This document shows positions 56,031 to 64,000 of a stretch of 64,000 nucleotides of DNA, one piece after another; position 1 is the stretch's first letter; each line of letters opens with the position of its first letter. The notes beneath the pieces are model-generated. The model searched no databases and was not told where the DNA came from. It was given only the letters and a program-made list of their open reading frames with translations. Where the stretch lies: assembly GCA_018402565.1 (NCBI GenBank), contig JAGYIQ010000001.1, positions 1,106,904-1,170,903 on the forward strand, given 5' to 3'. The stretch is from Pirellulaceae bacterium. Its GTDB lineage: Bacteria; Planctomycetota; Planctomycetia; Pirellulales; Pirellulaceae. Both the position numbers and the translations under genes were made by a program.

Positions 56031-59000
56031 ATGGCAGTCGTCGCCAATATCTCCGTGCTGCTTTCGGCTCGTGTGGAAGCCTACCGATCCCAGATCGGGT
56101 TCGCACGGCAGGACAACGAGAGCTTTGCTCGTTCCGCCACCGCCGCCGGTCTCAAGGTCCGGGACGCAGGCAAGGCGATGGACGCCCTCCGCCAACGCAG
56201 TTTCGAGCTGCTGACCACCCAGCAAAAGCTGACCGAGGAAATCCAAGCCATCGGTCACTTGTACCGGGCCGGTGTCATCGACCAACGCAATTACGAAAAG
56301 GCCATCAAACAGGTCAACGAGGCCTATCGTCAAAAGGCCGCCGCCGAAGCCGCAAAGGGCCAAGAGTCCTTCAATGCCGCCGTCCAGCGTGGGACACAAT
56401 TGCTGCGGCCGCAAATCGCCGCCCAAAAAGAGGCCATGACGGAGTACAAGAAAACCGTCGCCGCCTTGGATGCCCTGCAAAAGTCCGGCACCGCCAACCG
56501 TTTGGGGATCACGGCGGAAGAAATCGAGAACCGCCGCCGCGAGGCGTTCTTGGTCGGTCAAGCCAAGTTCCAGGGCAAAGATACCCCGGACAAGATCCAA
56601 GAGCGGACTCGAGCCGCCACCGAGGCCGCCACCGCCGCCGTCGGCAAGTTCAATCAACAGTTCCAAACGGCCCGGCAACGACTGTCCGACACACTGGGCC
56701 AACTCCGCGTCCTCCGTGAACAAGCCGAGCTGGCTGGCAAGCCGTTGGACATCGAGGCCCAACAACAGTTCGTCCGCAAAGCCATTGAGGATTACCGCAA
56801 GGACTCCGGGATTGCCGATCGACTCCGCCGCGAACAGAAGGCCCAAGAGGAGAACAACCAAGCGATCCAACGCGGCATCCAGTTGATGGACCAAAACTTT
56901 GCCGCCCGCCAACGTCTGAGTCAACAGTTGCGTGACATCCAAGCCGCCGCCAAATTCGATCCCGATCGGTTCGGCGGTGATAAGCTCGAAAAGGCCCGGC
57001 AACAGGCGTTCGAAGCCTATCGAGCCGAGACGCAAAAGTCCACGGAACTGGCGGCCGCTTCGGTGGACAAGTTCAACCAGCGGTTTGTGACGGCCAAGCA
57101 ACGACTGCGCGAGACAATCGGCGAACTCCGTACCATGCGGGAACAGGCCAAGTTGGCCGGCAAAGTGTTAGATGAAGGTGCCCAGCAGCAATTCATCCGC
57201 CGGGCCGTCGAAGACTTCCGCCGCGACAGCGGTCTGACGGAGAAGCTCAAGAAGGAGCAGAAGGCGCAGGAGGAGAACAACCAGGCGATCCAACGCGGCA
57301 TCCAGTTGATGGACAAGAACTTTGGCGCTCGCCAACGCCTGGGGCAACAGTTGCGTGATATCGCCGCAGCCGCTCGGTTCGATCCCGATCGGTTCGGGGG
57401 CCAGCAAATGGAGAAGGCCCGGCAGGAGGCCATCGAGGCCTATCGGTCCGAGACCCAACGGTCCACAGAACTGGCGGCCGCCTCCGTCGACAAATTCAAT
57501 CAGCGGTTTGTGACAGCCAAGCAGCGGCTGCGTGAGACGATCAACGAACTCCGCACCCTCCGGCAGCAGGCGGCCGAATCGGGCCGCATTCTGGACCGCA
57601 CCGCCGAAAAGCAGTTCATCAAGAAGGCGGTCGATGACTTCCGCCGCGATGCGGGATTGGACACGCGACTCAAGGCCGAGGCCGCCGCCCGCAACGAAAG
57701 CAACTTGGCTGCGGAGCGTGGGTTACAACTGGTCGACAAAGAGTTTGCCGTCAACAATCGTCGCCGGCAGCAATTGTTGCAGCAACTGGCGGACATCAAC
57801 ACCGCTCGCCAAGCCTACCAGGGCCTGGACGTGCGGAAGTTCGCCGTCGCCTCGCGTGGCATTTTCGACGAGCTGAATGCCCTGGCCCAAGGCAAAGAAT
57901 CTCCTGCCGCGATTGCCGAACGGGAAGCGGCCAAACTGGCGGCCAACAAAGTCCGGATCGAGAAAGAGAACGTTGACGCGATCAAGGCCAGTCAAACGGC
58001 CGAACAGTTCCGCGCCCAAGAATACACCCGGATCAACCAGGACATTGTCAACGGACTCAACGCCGAAGCCGCCGCACGCCGCCGTCTGGCCGTCGATGCC
58101 GAATTCAACAAACGCACCGGCGTTGACCAACGGCAGCAAATCGAGACTGACCTGGTCACTCGTTACAACGAAGCCATCGCCCGCGGCGTGCAGTTGGCCC
58201 GCCCGGCCCGGCAGGCCACGGACGAATACCGTCAATCGATCAAGGATCTCAACAAGGCACTTGAGGCGGCCCGAATCAATCAGCAGGAGTACAACATTGC
58301 CCGAATGCAAGCCACCCGCTTGCGGGAGGACAATTCCCTTTCACCCATCCTGCAGAACGGCATCAACCAGGTCGCCCCCTATCGCCAAGTCCTACAAACC
58401 GTCACCCGCACCATTGAAGACATGCGGGTCGCTGTAGCCTCGGGCAAGGTGACGCAGGAAGAATACAACCGCGTCATGCAGAGCGGTATCCGTCCTTCCG
58501 ACCAATTGGCGCAGGTTCAGGCGGCTTTAACTCAGCGGTATCGGCAAAATCAACTGACACTTCGTGAATACGTCGGCGCCCTCCGCATGGCGAAGACCGA
58601 AATCATGGGCAAGACAACGATTCTACAACGCTTGCTGACAACATTTGGAGTCTTTCGTACCGTCTTGATTGGTATGTCAAGCGCCCAACTTTACAGCGGA
58701 ATTTTTACCGCATTCAGCGACAGCTTTGAGTTCGAACCAAAAATCCGAAGAGCCATTGCGTTGTTTGGCGAACTGGAAGACTCTCAAAAGCAGGCACTCC
58801 GATCGGCGGTTATCTCTGAGACCTTCAATAACGTCCCGATCCTGGAGCGGGTACAAGTGCTGGAGGAGTTGGCAAAAGACGGGATTGCAGCAGATGTCGC
58901 CTCCAGGTCATTAGGAAAGACGCTGGCGTTTGCCAGTGTCTCTGGCCTTGGCGCGCAAGATGCGGTGTCTAAAGTCTCCGAGGTACTTAAAGCGTATCGC

Positions 59001-60725
59001 TTGGAGACTGGGAATGCTCAGGAAGACACGTTGCGTCTGTCGCAAATCATGGACCTTCTGGTAACCAGCGCAAACCAGACTGCCAGCAATGTCCAGCAAG
59101 TTGCCGAAGCATTGATCCGGACCGCTCCGCAGGCCAACCAATTGGGCATCGAGATACGCGACGCCGCCCGGGGTGTCATCTCGCTCTCAGAGATTGGTCG
59201 CAAGGGCGAGGTAGGTGGAAACGAACTCGCCATTGCCTTGCGTGACCTCGCGATCAAAGCGACCGAAAACAAAGAAGCCTTCGCGGATCTCGGAGTGACG
59301 TTTTTCGAAACCGATGGCTTTTTTGTCGGCATGGAAACCTCGGTGCAACAACTCTCTGACGCGCTTGCTCGACTAAGTCCAGAGCAACGAACAAATGCTT
59401 TGCTGACCATTGGCGTGACTCAAAAGGCAAGCCAGTTCCAACAGCAGTTGATCTCGCTGGTCGATGTACTCAAGCAATCGAAAACCTCGTTCGAAGACAC
59501 AAATGGAGCGGTGGATCGTTTGCAACGAGACAGCATGACCGAGCTGCTTTTGCTGACCAATCAGGTGCGTTCGGCGTTTACGTTCGTGATCAACTCTACG
59601 CTCGTGGCGTTCTTTGAATCTGTCGCTGGCGCGATCAATCGCACGTCTCGGGAATTTCGTTCGTGGATCGCTCTGGCGGTCGGTGGTACACTCGGGTTTG
59701 TGATTGGCCTGCGAAGTGTCGTGTTGGTAATGGCACTTATAACATCTGCCGTACGAGTTTATCGGGCTGCGTTACTGGCGGTTGCGACTGTTCAGACTTT
59801 TCTTGTTGCCATGTCAGGCCCAGCCGGGTGGGGACTAATCGCCCTGGCAATCGGTGCAGCAACAGCCACCGCTTGGGGACTGTATACCGCTGTTTCTGCC
59901 ATTGAAGACGAGATGGCCAAGGGGATTGGCCTTAATGAAGTCAACGACTCCGTGGACAGGCTCAATTCATCGCTCGCAGATTCACGGGCGGAAATTGGTG
60001 AACTACGAGCCGCCATGTCTGACGTCTTCACGAACATTCAATCTGGTTTTAATGCTCGCGGCTTCTTTCAAGCGGACGCTTCGATTGCACAAGTGCAAAA
60101 CGAAATCGCAAATGCCTCGGCGGAGCAAATTGAGTCCGCAAAGGAGAGCATTTCACAGCTTCAAGCCATTGTGAACGGATTCTTTGCTCAAAACCAGGCA
60201 GCTCTTTCGGACGACCAGTTACGTCGTTATTTCGAGGACCTGAACGCTCAGATCCGCAATGTATCTCGCGCTATGAAGACGGTAGATGTGACCCAGTTGA
60301 AGCAGCTCCGGGAGGAACTGGCCCGCATCATCGAGGACACAAAGACCCCGCTCGAAAAGGCGTTTGAAGAGATACAGAAGCTCGCCGCGATTCGCGAAGC
60401 CAAATTGCCAATCACGCCGGTCATCGAACGCCGCAAAATTGACCAGGTCCTTGAGTCCCTCATCGGCACCTTCGAGCAGGAGGCAAACAACCGGCTGATT
60501 CGACTCAACGTCGGGGCGGAAATCCGCGGGTCTCAAGAGGAGTTCTCTTCCCGGGTCACCGTCAGTGCTGACGAACGCTCCCGCAACGAGACTCGCAACT
60601 ATCAGGAACGGTCGCTGATTCTCGCTCGGCAGCAAGTCAAGGGACTAGACGATGTCTCTGAACTGCTGCGGGAACTGATCGAAAAACAAGACAACGAAGA
60701 GCAAATCCGAATCGATAGGGACTAG
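56031..60725 (+). CDS. Tape measure protein (1564 aa)
   Basis: ATG 56031 has AGGAG 6 bases upstream. Very long coiled-coil protein. Residues ~1-800 are helical and built from a repeated ~141-residue unit: QAIQRGIQLMDQNFAARQRL, QAIQRGIQLMDKNFGARQRL and the degenerate RGLQLVDKEFAVNNRRRQ; ARYQAS-type helices recur. The C-terminal half has the TP901-type tape-measure core (AISETFNNVPILERVQVLEE, LIRTAPQANQLGIEIRDAAR, GVTQKASQFQQQLISLVDVL) and a hydrophobic segment (TLGFVIGLRSVVLVMALITS) usual in this family. Around 58480 codon usage changes from GC-rich to AT-rich in mid-gene, suggesting a recombination joint. Tail length would be set by this protein. Confidence 0.85.
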   Translation: MAVVANISVLLSARVEAYRSQIGFARQDNESFARSATAAGLKVRDAGKAMDALRQRSFELLTTQQKLTEEIQAIGHLYRAGVIDQRNYEKAIKQVNEAYRQKAAAEAAKGQESFNAAVQRGTQLLRPQIAAQKEAMTEYKKTVAALDALQKSGTANRLGITAEEIENRRREAFLVGQAKFQGKDTPDKIQERTRAATEAATAAVGKFNQQFQTARQRLSDTLGQLRVLREQAELAGKPLDIEAQQQFVRKAIEDYRKDSGIADRLRREQKAQEENNQAIQRGIQLMDQNFAARQRLSQQLRDIQAAAKFDPDRFGGDKLEKARQQAFEAYRAETQKSTELAAASVDKFNQRFVTAKQRLRETIGELRTMREQAKLAGKVLDEGAQQQFIRRAVEDFRRDSGLTEKLKKEQKAQEENNQAIQRGIQLMDKNFGARQRLGQQLRDIAAAARFDPDRFGGQQMEKARQEAIEAYRSETQRSTELAAASVDKFNQRFVTAKQRLRETINELRTLRQQAAESGRILDRTAEKQFIKKAVDDFRRDAGLDTRLKAEAAARNESNLAAERGLQLVDKEFAVNNRRRQQLLQQLADINTARQAYQGLDVRKFAVASRGIFDELNALAQGKESPAAIAEREAAKLAANKVRIEKENVDAIKASQTAEQFRAQEYTRINQDIVNGLNAEAAARRRLAVDAEFNKRTGVDQRQQIETDLVTRYNEAIARGVQLARPARQATDEYRQSIKDLNKALEAARINQQEYNIARMQATRLREDNSLSPILQNGINQVAPYRQVLQTVTRTIEDMRVAVASGKVTQEEYNRVMQSGIRPSDQLAQVQAALTQRYRQNQLTLREYVGALRMAKTEIMGKTTILQRLLTTFGVFRTVLIGMSSAQLYSGIFTAFSDSFEFEPKIRRAIALFGELEDSQKQALRSAVISETFNNVPILERVQVLEELAKDGIAADVASRSLGKTLAFASVSGLGAQDAVSKVSEVLKAYRLETGNAQEDTLRLSQIMDLLVTSANQTASNVQQVAEALIRTAPQANQLGIEIRDAARGVISLSEIGRKGEVGGNELAIALRDLAIKATENKEAFADLGVTFFETDGFFVGMETSVQQLSDALARLSPEQRTNALLTIGVTQKASQFQQQLISLVDVLKQSKTSFEDTNGAVDRLQRDSMTELLLLTNQVRSAFTFVINSTLVAFFESVAGAINRTSREFRSWIALAVGGTLGFVIGLRSVVLVMALITSAVRVYRAALLAVATVQTFLVAMSGPAGWGLIALAIGAATATAWGLYTAVSAIEDEMAKGIGLNEVNDSVDRLNSSLADSRAEIGELRAAMSDVFTNIQSGFNARGFFQADASIAQVQNEIANASAEQIESAKESISQLQAIVNGFFAQNQAALSDDQLRRYFEDLNAQIRNVSRAMKTVDVTQLKQLREELARIIEDTKTPLEKAFEEIQKLAAIREAKLPITPVIERRKIDQVLESLIGTFEQEANNRLIRLNVGAEIRGSQEEFSSRVTVSADERSRNETRNYQERSLILARQQVKGLDDVSELLRELIEKQDNEEQIRIDRD

Positions 60726-60730
60726 TGACC

Positions 60731-62146
60731 ATGCCGCGACTGCGTGAATGCGACCTCAAGGAAATGGACAACGGCACCGTAGCTTGGTGTCGTCAGCGAT
60801 CTGTCGTCGAGTTTGACAATTCGCTCGAAAAGCGTACCATTCAAGCCACTTACGATGTGGTCATCGGCGGCCCCGACCCATGCTCTCAGGTCGAAAGCAT
60901 TCAAAACATCATCTTCAACTTTGAACCGGACGAAGGCGACGACAAAAATGTCGCTATTCCAAAGGTTGGTTCTTTACGGCAAAACGGCGGAACTTTCTAT
61001 TTCTGTGTCAACGTTGCCATCAAACCACAGAAGGAACGTGCATCACAAGTGACACGGTGCCGGAAATGGGTGGTGCGGGTCCGTTGGGAAACGCTGACAG
61101 AGGAAAGGCAGCGTCGTCAGCCGCAAACGCAAAACGGGACGCCCATTACCAACCCGGACGAATTGGAGGCAAACGCCCAAGCAGTTGTCCGTGTGCGGAC
61201 AGGCAGTGAAACCACAATCGCCGAATTTGCTCAATTCCTTGGTGTGTATGACTACCGGGGATATCCGAAGACGTGTGACTTCAAAGACAATCCGTACGTA
61301 TGCCAGCCGCTCAAGCGAATTCAGCTCGGAGATACAGTCCCGGTCATGAATTCCGCTGGCACTCGATTTGACCCACCCCTCACCGTCGACGATGGGCAGC
61401 AGAAGATCCAGATAACGAAAGCTTACGCTAGGGTTAGCGGCAACTTCATGAAGGAGATCAAGAACTGCATCAATTGTGACCACTTTTTTATCGTCGAGTT
61501 TCGCGACGGCAACCCGGTATACGGACGGACTGTTGAGCCGTACACATGCCGCGTGTCGGACGTCAGTCTCAGCGATAACTTCCTACCCAATGGCAGTTTG
61601 TTTCGTGAAGTGACTATTGAGCTGTCGTTTAGGGATAACTTCATTGAGACACTTGACGAAGAGGGCAATGTCCAACTTGGTGCGAATATCGGCTGGGATG
61701 ATTTGATTGCCAACCGCGGCTTGTCTTATCTGATCTACCCTGGCGAGGATGATTATCAGGGGGGAACTTGGCCACTAATGCCAGCAAGAGATCTTGGGCC
61801 TGCTGGACAAGCACCGATCACGGTCGGTGGCCAGGCGGTCTCGGAACCACAGTGGCTTGACTGCAACGGCCTGCCGTTTGTGAACCGGGAGACGCTGGAT
61901 GAGTTCGCCCAAGATCCAGCCGTTTGCTCCGTCGGCGTGAATCCAAAAAACATCATCTACCTGCGCTACCGCAAGTACAAGAAAGCGATCCAGTTCACAT
62001 CGAACCTTAGTTTCCCAGGATTTCTCGGCAACGTGTTCTTCTTCTCCGACCCAGGCAAGACCGGGCTTGGCGTTCTGCCAGAATTGCCGCAAGACTTCTT
62101 GAATTCGCTCCTACTTCCGTACAACTCGCTGCCTAGGTGTGAATAG
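60731..62146 (+). CDS. Distal tail or tail-fibre-type protein (471 aa)
   Basis: ATG 60731. A 471-residue beta-rich protein (YDVVIGGPDPCSQVESIQNI, HFFIVEFRDGNPVYGRTVEP, VTIELSFRDNFIETLDEEGN) with an acidic C-terminus. Position directly after the tape measure is that of the distal tail protein. Composition is AT-richer than the early tail genes, like the second half of the tape measure, so this end of the tail cluster may have been exchanged. No clear family signature. Confidence 0.55.
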   Translation: MPRLRECDLKEMDNGTVAWCRQRSVVEFDNSLEKRTIQATYDVVIGGPDPCSQVESIQNIIFNFEPDEGDDKNVAIPKVGSLRQNGGTFYFCVNVAIKPQKERASQVTRCRKWVVRVRWETLTEERQRRQPQTQNGTPITNPDELEANAQAVVRVRTGSETTIAEFAQFLGVYDYRGYPKTCDFKDNPYVCQPLKRIQLGDTVPVMNSAGTRFDPPLTVDDGQQKIQITKAYARVSGNFMKEIKNCINCDHFFIVEFRDGNPVYGRTVEPYTCRVSDVSLSDNFLPNGSLFREVTIELSFRDNFIETLDEEGNVQLGANIGWDDLIANRGLSYLIYPGEDDYQGGTWPLMPARDLGPAGQAPITVGGQAVSEPQWLDCNGLPFVNRETLDEFAQDPAVCSVGVNPKNIIYLRYRKYKKAIQFTSNLSFPGFLGNVFFFSDPGKTGLGVLPELPQDFLNSLLLPYNSLPRCE

Positions 62147-62162
62147 GTGAGAGCCAGGTAAA

Positions 62163-63065
62163 TCACTGTGCTCGGGTTACGAAGTATATGGAAGCAGCTA
62201 GTGCAATCAAAATGAACGAGGCTAACGCGATCAATTTCAGCGTTAGGTCCTCGGTACTAATTTTTGGTTCATTCGCAAAGCGTTGGTCACCATTTGGTTT
62301 GTGCGTGAACATGAACGCTTGAAGGCGATTGGCGACACCAGGTTTCGTGATGCCGACAAAGCTACGGCCATCACGAAATCGGACCCCAATCGTTACCTCA
62401 CGACTGTTTTTGGCGGTAACCAGACCAGCACCTGCTCCAACCAGCCCGAATAGAGCGCTACCTACAATCCCTCTAGCAATTGCACTCGTTACTGATTTTT
62501 GAGTTTCTTCATCCAGTACCACGACCTCAACCACTTCGGTGATTGGAATCTTTTCAACAGAACATCGCCAACACCACGCAGCCAACAAAAAATCGATGAA
62601 GAAATCCGAATCGAATCTGATAACCAACGTGGGCATGTTTGCTTCGCCGAAATCGGCTGATAGTATTTTGATAGAACTCGCGTTTCCAACGACAGCGACG
62701 TATGACTTGCCATTCGCAACCGAACTGTCACCCATCGCGGCCTGGGCACGACTATGGATTAAATGACTCTCTTGCCTCGCCGTCTCACCGAGTTCGAAAT
62801 TCTCTGCCAACTTTGCTCGACAAGTATGGCATAAGTGAATTGGCTTACGATCGCCGGTGCCTTGAAGCAAAAACCCAGCACCGCAATTTTTGCACTTCGA
62901 TATTTGCCGATCTTGCGTCGCCACGCTGCTGCCTTTCGTGATGCTTGGCCCCGGCCCGAGTCTACTCCAAATCGCAGTCGCAATCATCTTTTGATCGCTC
63001 ATGCGATTCGGTCCCAACGTCAACGTCGAAAATCGGCCGTCGCCTAAACCTACTTCCTTGCTCAT
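62163..63065 (-). CDS. Zinc-ribbon membrane protein (~300 aa; start uncertain)
   Basis: ATG 63065 (or 62999, MSDQKMIATAIWS). A CKNCGAGFLL ... LCHTCRAKL pair (about 60-85 from 63065) forms a four-cysteine zinc ribbon; a hydrophobic segment FIDFLLAAWCWRC follows, then a ~30-residue hydrophobic stretch IVGSALFGLVGAGAGLV and a C-terminal helix IALASFILIALAASIYFVTRA. Unusually for this region it runs against the neighbouring + strand genes, suggesting an inserted moron. Function unknown; a membrane-anchored zinc sensor or superinfection-exclusion role is possible. Confidence 0.6.
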   Translation of the reverse strand: MSKEVGLGDGRFSTLTLGPNRMSDQKMIATAIWSRLGPGPSITKGSSVATQDRQISKCKNCGAGFLLQGTGDRKPIHLCHTCRAKLAENFELGETARQESHLIHSRAQAAMGDSSVANGKSYVAVVGNASSIKILSADFGEANMPTLVIRFDSDFFIDFLLAAWCWRCSVEKIPITEVVEVVVLDEETQKSVTSAIARGIVGSALFGLVGAGAGLVTAKNSREVTIGVRFRDGRSFVGITKPGVANRLQAFMFTHKPNGDQRFANEPKISTEDLTLKLIALASFILIALAASIYFVTRAQ

Positions 63066-63230
63066 GCCTTCGGCATTATCCCCGAACGGGCTGTAGACCT
63101 TCCAGCAAACGGTGCATGGCCGACCCCGGCATCCAACTGTAAAGAGATGCTTAACAGTTCAGTTGTATCGCAATACATAGATATATCAATATGACGACAC
63201 CTGGGGCAATTTTGCGGAGTGTCCGGCCCG

Positions 63231-63311
63231 CGATCGTGTCAAAATCAAGCTCCGATCGTGTCAGAAGCGGCTCAAGATCGAGTCAAATCGTGTGCACCGA
63301 TCGTGTCAAAA
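63231..63311. repeat. Four iteron-like direct repeats (22-23 bp spacing)
   Basis: CGATCGTGTC + AAAA at 63231, CGATCGTGTC + AGAA at 63253, AGATCGAGTC + AAAT at 63275, CGATCGTGTC + AAAA at 63298. Spacings 22, 22, 23. One copy is degenerate at two positions. Same-orientation repeats about two helical turns apart are typical of initiator or regulator binding arrays. The interval 63066-63641 contains no gene. Confidence 0.8.
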
Positions 63312-63641
63312 CGGGTCGATTATCCTCTCAGCTTGACCTCTGAATCGCTCCAAATCGACGCGATTATCGGAGCAGAATGCTCTCTATAGATAGATAAGAG
63401 AGAAACTGAATCCCTCATTCAAGATAGGCGCAGGGGCAGGGAGATTTAGGGGGACTTTTTGGAGAATTTCAGTTGCTCCGATTTGGTCGACTTTGCGTGA
63501 CCCCAGGAGTCACAAGCACCGCTTTTAATCTCATCACTTCTGACACGGATGATGGGCAGGAGTATTTTTGACGGAATGCAAAAATAACCCCGATTCGACA
63601 TTGCGTTGAGTCGGTTCGTACTTAGAATCGAAAGGCGTTGC

Positions 63642-63896
63642 ATGGCTCTTAAGGGAGGTCAGGATCGTTCGTTTTACTCGGACGTGATTTATCCTTTGTC
63701 TCAAGTAGCCGAGAACCTCATGGTCTCGGAGAAGTGGGTCAAAGAGAACCTCGTACATAACGGCTCCTGTGCTTACAAACGGCAGGGAAACACCTACGTA
63801 TTTCTTGGTCAGTGGCTCATCAATTGGTGCCGCGCCGACTTCGAAATACCGGTCGAATCCCGCGGACAGCACGAAACTCACTCTGAGCCAGCATAG
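63642..63896 (+). CDS. Excisionase-like helix-turn-helix protein (~84 aa)
   Basis: The frame is open from 63606; the ATG at 63642 (MALKGGQDRSFYSDVIYPLS) is a plausible start, giving ~84 residues. YPLSQVAENLMVSEKWVKEN is an excisionase/HTH_17-type helix-turn-helix, followed by VHNGSCAYKRQGNTYVFLG as wing. It is the last gene before the right edge and follows the iteron array. Excisionases control prophage excision and usually lie next to the integrase, which is not in the window. Confidence 0.7.
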   Translation: MALKGGQDRSFYSDVIYPLSQVAENLMVSEKWVKENLVHNGSCAYKRQGNTYVFLGQWLINWCRADFEIPVESRGQHETHSEPA

Positions 63897-63917
63897 TCAC
63901 CCTCAAGAAAGCATCAC

Positions 63918-63951
63918 GTCTTGTCTGGGTGACAAGTGACCCAGACAAGAC
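63918..63951. repeat. Perfect 13-bp inverted repeat after the excisionase-like gene
   Basis: GTCTTGTCTGGGT (63918-63930) and ACCCAGACAAGAC (63939-63951), loop GACAAGTG. No T-run follows, so it is not a standard terminator. The loop carries GACAAGTGAC, close to the recurrent ACTTGTGAC word. It could be a regulatory hairpin, a protein operator or part of an att-type site; the last 49 bases beyond it show nothing else. Confidence 0.6.
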
Positions 63952-64000
63952 AGTTAGTGAGGATCCCGCTGTGCAGAGCAAGGTTGTAGTTGGTGTTCGA

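Larger units (their letters stand above)
3090..64000. mobile_element. Prophage, left end to beyond the window
   Basis: From the tRNA-Leu fragment rightward the DNA holds an early replication block, a packaging block (terminases, portal, protease), head and tail genes with a tape measure protein, and an excisionase-like gene at the right edge. This is a complete tailed-phage set of HK97 type. No integrase or phage repressor is recognisable within the window; the integrase is expected just past 64000. The ~6-kb AG/CT-poor island and the decayed cargo at 23.7-37 kb lie inside the element, not at its ends. The right boundary is therefore unknown. Confidence 0.85.

Noticed and set aside
56019..57101. 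Minus-strand open frame opposite the tape measure
   Set aside because: Antisense of a repetitive coiled-coil gene; composition Leu/Gly/Asp-rich without structure.
3090..64000. Integrase or phage repressor gene inside the window
   Set aside because: I looked for R-H-R-Y tyrosine recombinase and serine recombinase motifs and for a typical repressor in the open frames and found none; they probably lie beyond the right edge.

Overview
The window reads as a Planctomycetota chromosome carrying a large tailed-phage genome. The first ~3 kb look chromosomal: a dead Uma2-family nuclease gene, a dead REP-associated tyrosine transposase (RAYT), and two arrays of short GC-rich tandem repeats, a combination familiar from planctomycete intergenic DNA. 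The exact genus cannot be told from the sequence. At 3090-3145 lies only the 3' part of a tRNA-Leu(CAG) gene, still followed by its terminator. Everything to the right is phage-like, so this is the probable left attachment site of a prophage. The right end, with the full tRNA-Leu and the integrase, should lie beyond base 64000; an excisionase-like gene at the right edge (63642-63896) fits that.

Layout of the element. (a) 3.1-4.0 kb: att region, hairpins and terminators, a tRNA-Met gene. (b) 4.0-13.9 kb, + strand: tightly packed early genes, including a DUF2303 protein, a winged-helix replication-type protein, an intact DNA polymerase III sliding clamp, a MazG-like protein and small zinc-ribbon proteins. 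(c) 13.9-23.6 kb, - strand: small membrane proteins, a papain-like cysteine protease, a DUF1599-like protein, coiled-coil and putative virion proteins. (d) 23.7-30.7 kb, - strand: accessory cargo, partly decayed. It holds a ruined MmeI-like restriction-modification gene, a ruined RadC-like gene, and intact genes for tandem helix-turn-helix proteins and a possible DUF1874-type protein. (e) 31.1-37.1 kb, - strand: a compositionally bizarre island almost devoid of AG/CT dinucleotides. It holds a four-gene cassette (sliding clamp, AAA+ ATPase, DUF3150-like, DUF1257) in which every gene is frameshifted; near-identical leaders precede the genes, three of them with a hairpin. (f) 37.3-43.0 kb, - strand: head protease, portal, large and small terminase, HNH endonuclease, closed by a terminator. 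(g) 43.0-62.1 kb, + strand: membrane/holin-like genes, tail-fibre-like genes, major capsid protein, connector and tail genes, tail tube, tail chaperones, a 1564-residue tape measure protein and a distal tail protein. (h) 62.2-63.9 kb: a - strand membrane protein, an iteron-like repeat array and the excisionase-like gene.

The replication, packaging and virion genes read open and complete, so the phage body may still be functional. Decay is concentrated in cargo at 12.3, 23.7-26.5, 30.1-30.7, 31.8-36.9 and 45.4-46.1 kb. Signals not explained by ordinary gene calls are the AG/CT-depleted cassette, two proteins built almost only of tandem helix-turn-helix units, a 9-bp word (ACTTGTGAC) recurring on both strands across the phage, four late-region RNA hairpins with a fixed GTGCCT loop but different paired stems, and four direct repeats spaced 22-23 bp near the right end. 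All family assignments are from reading the translations; no database search was possible.
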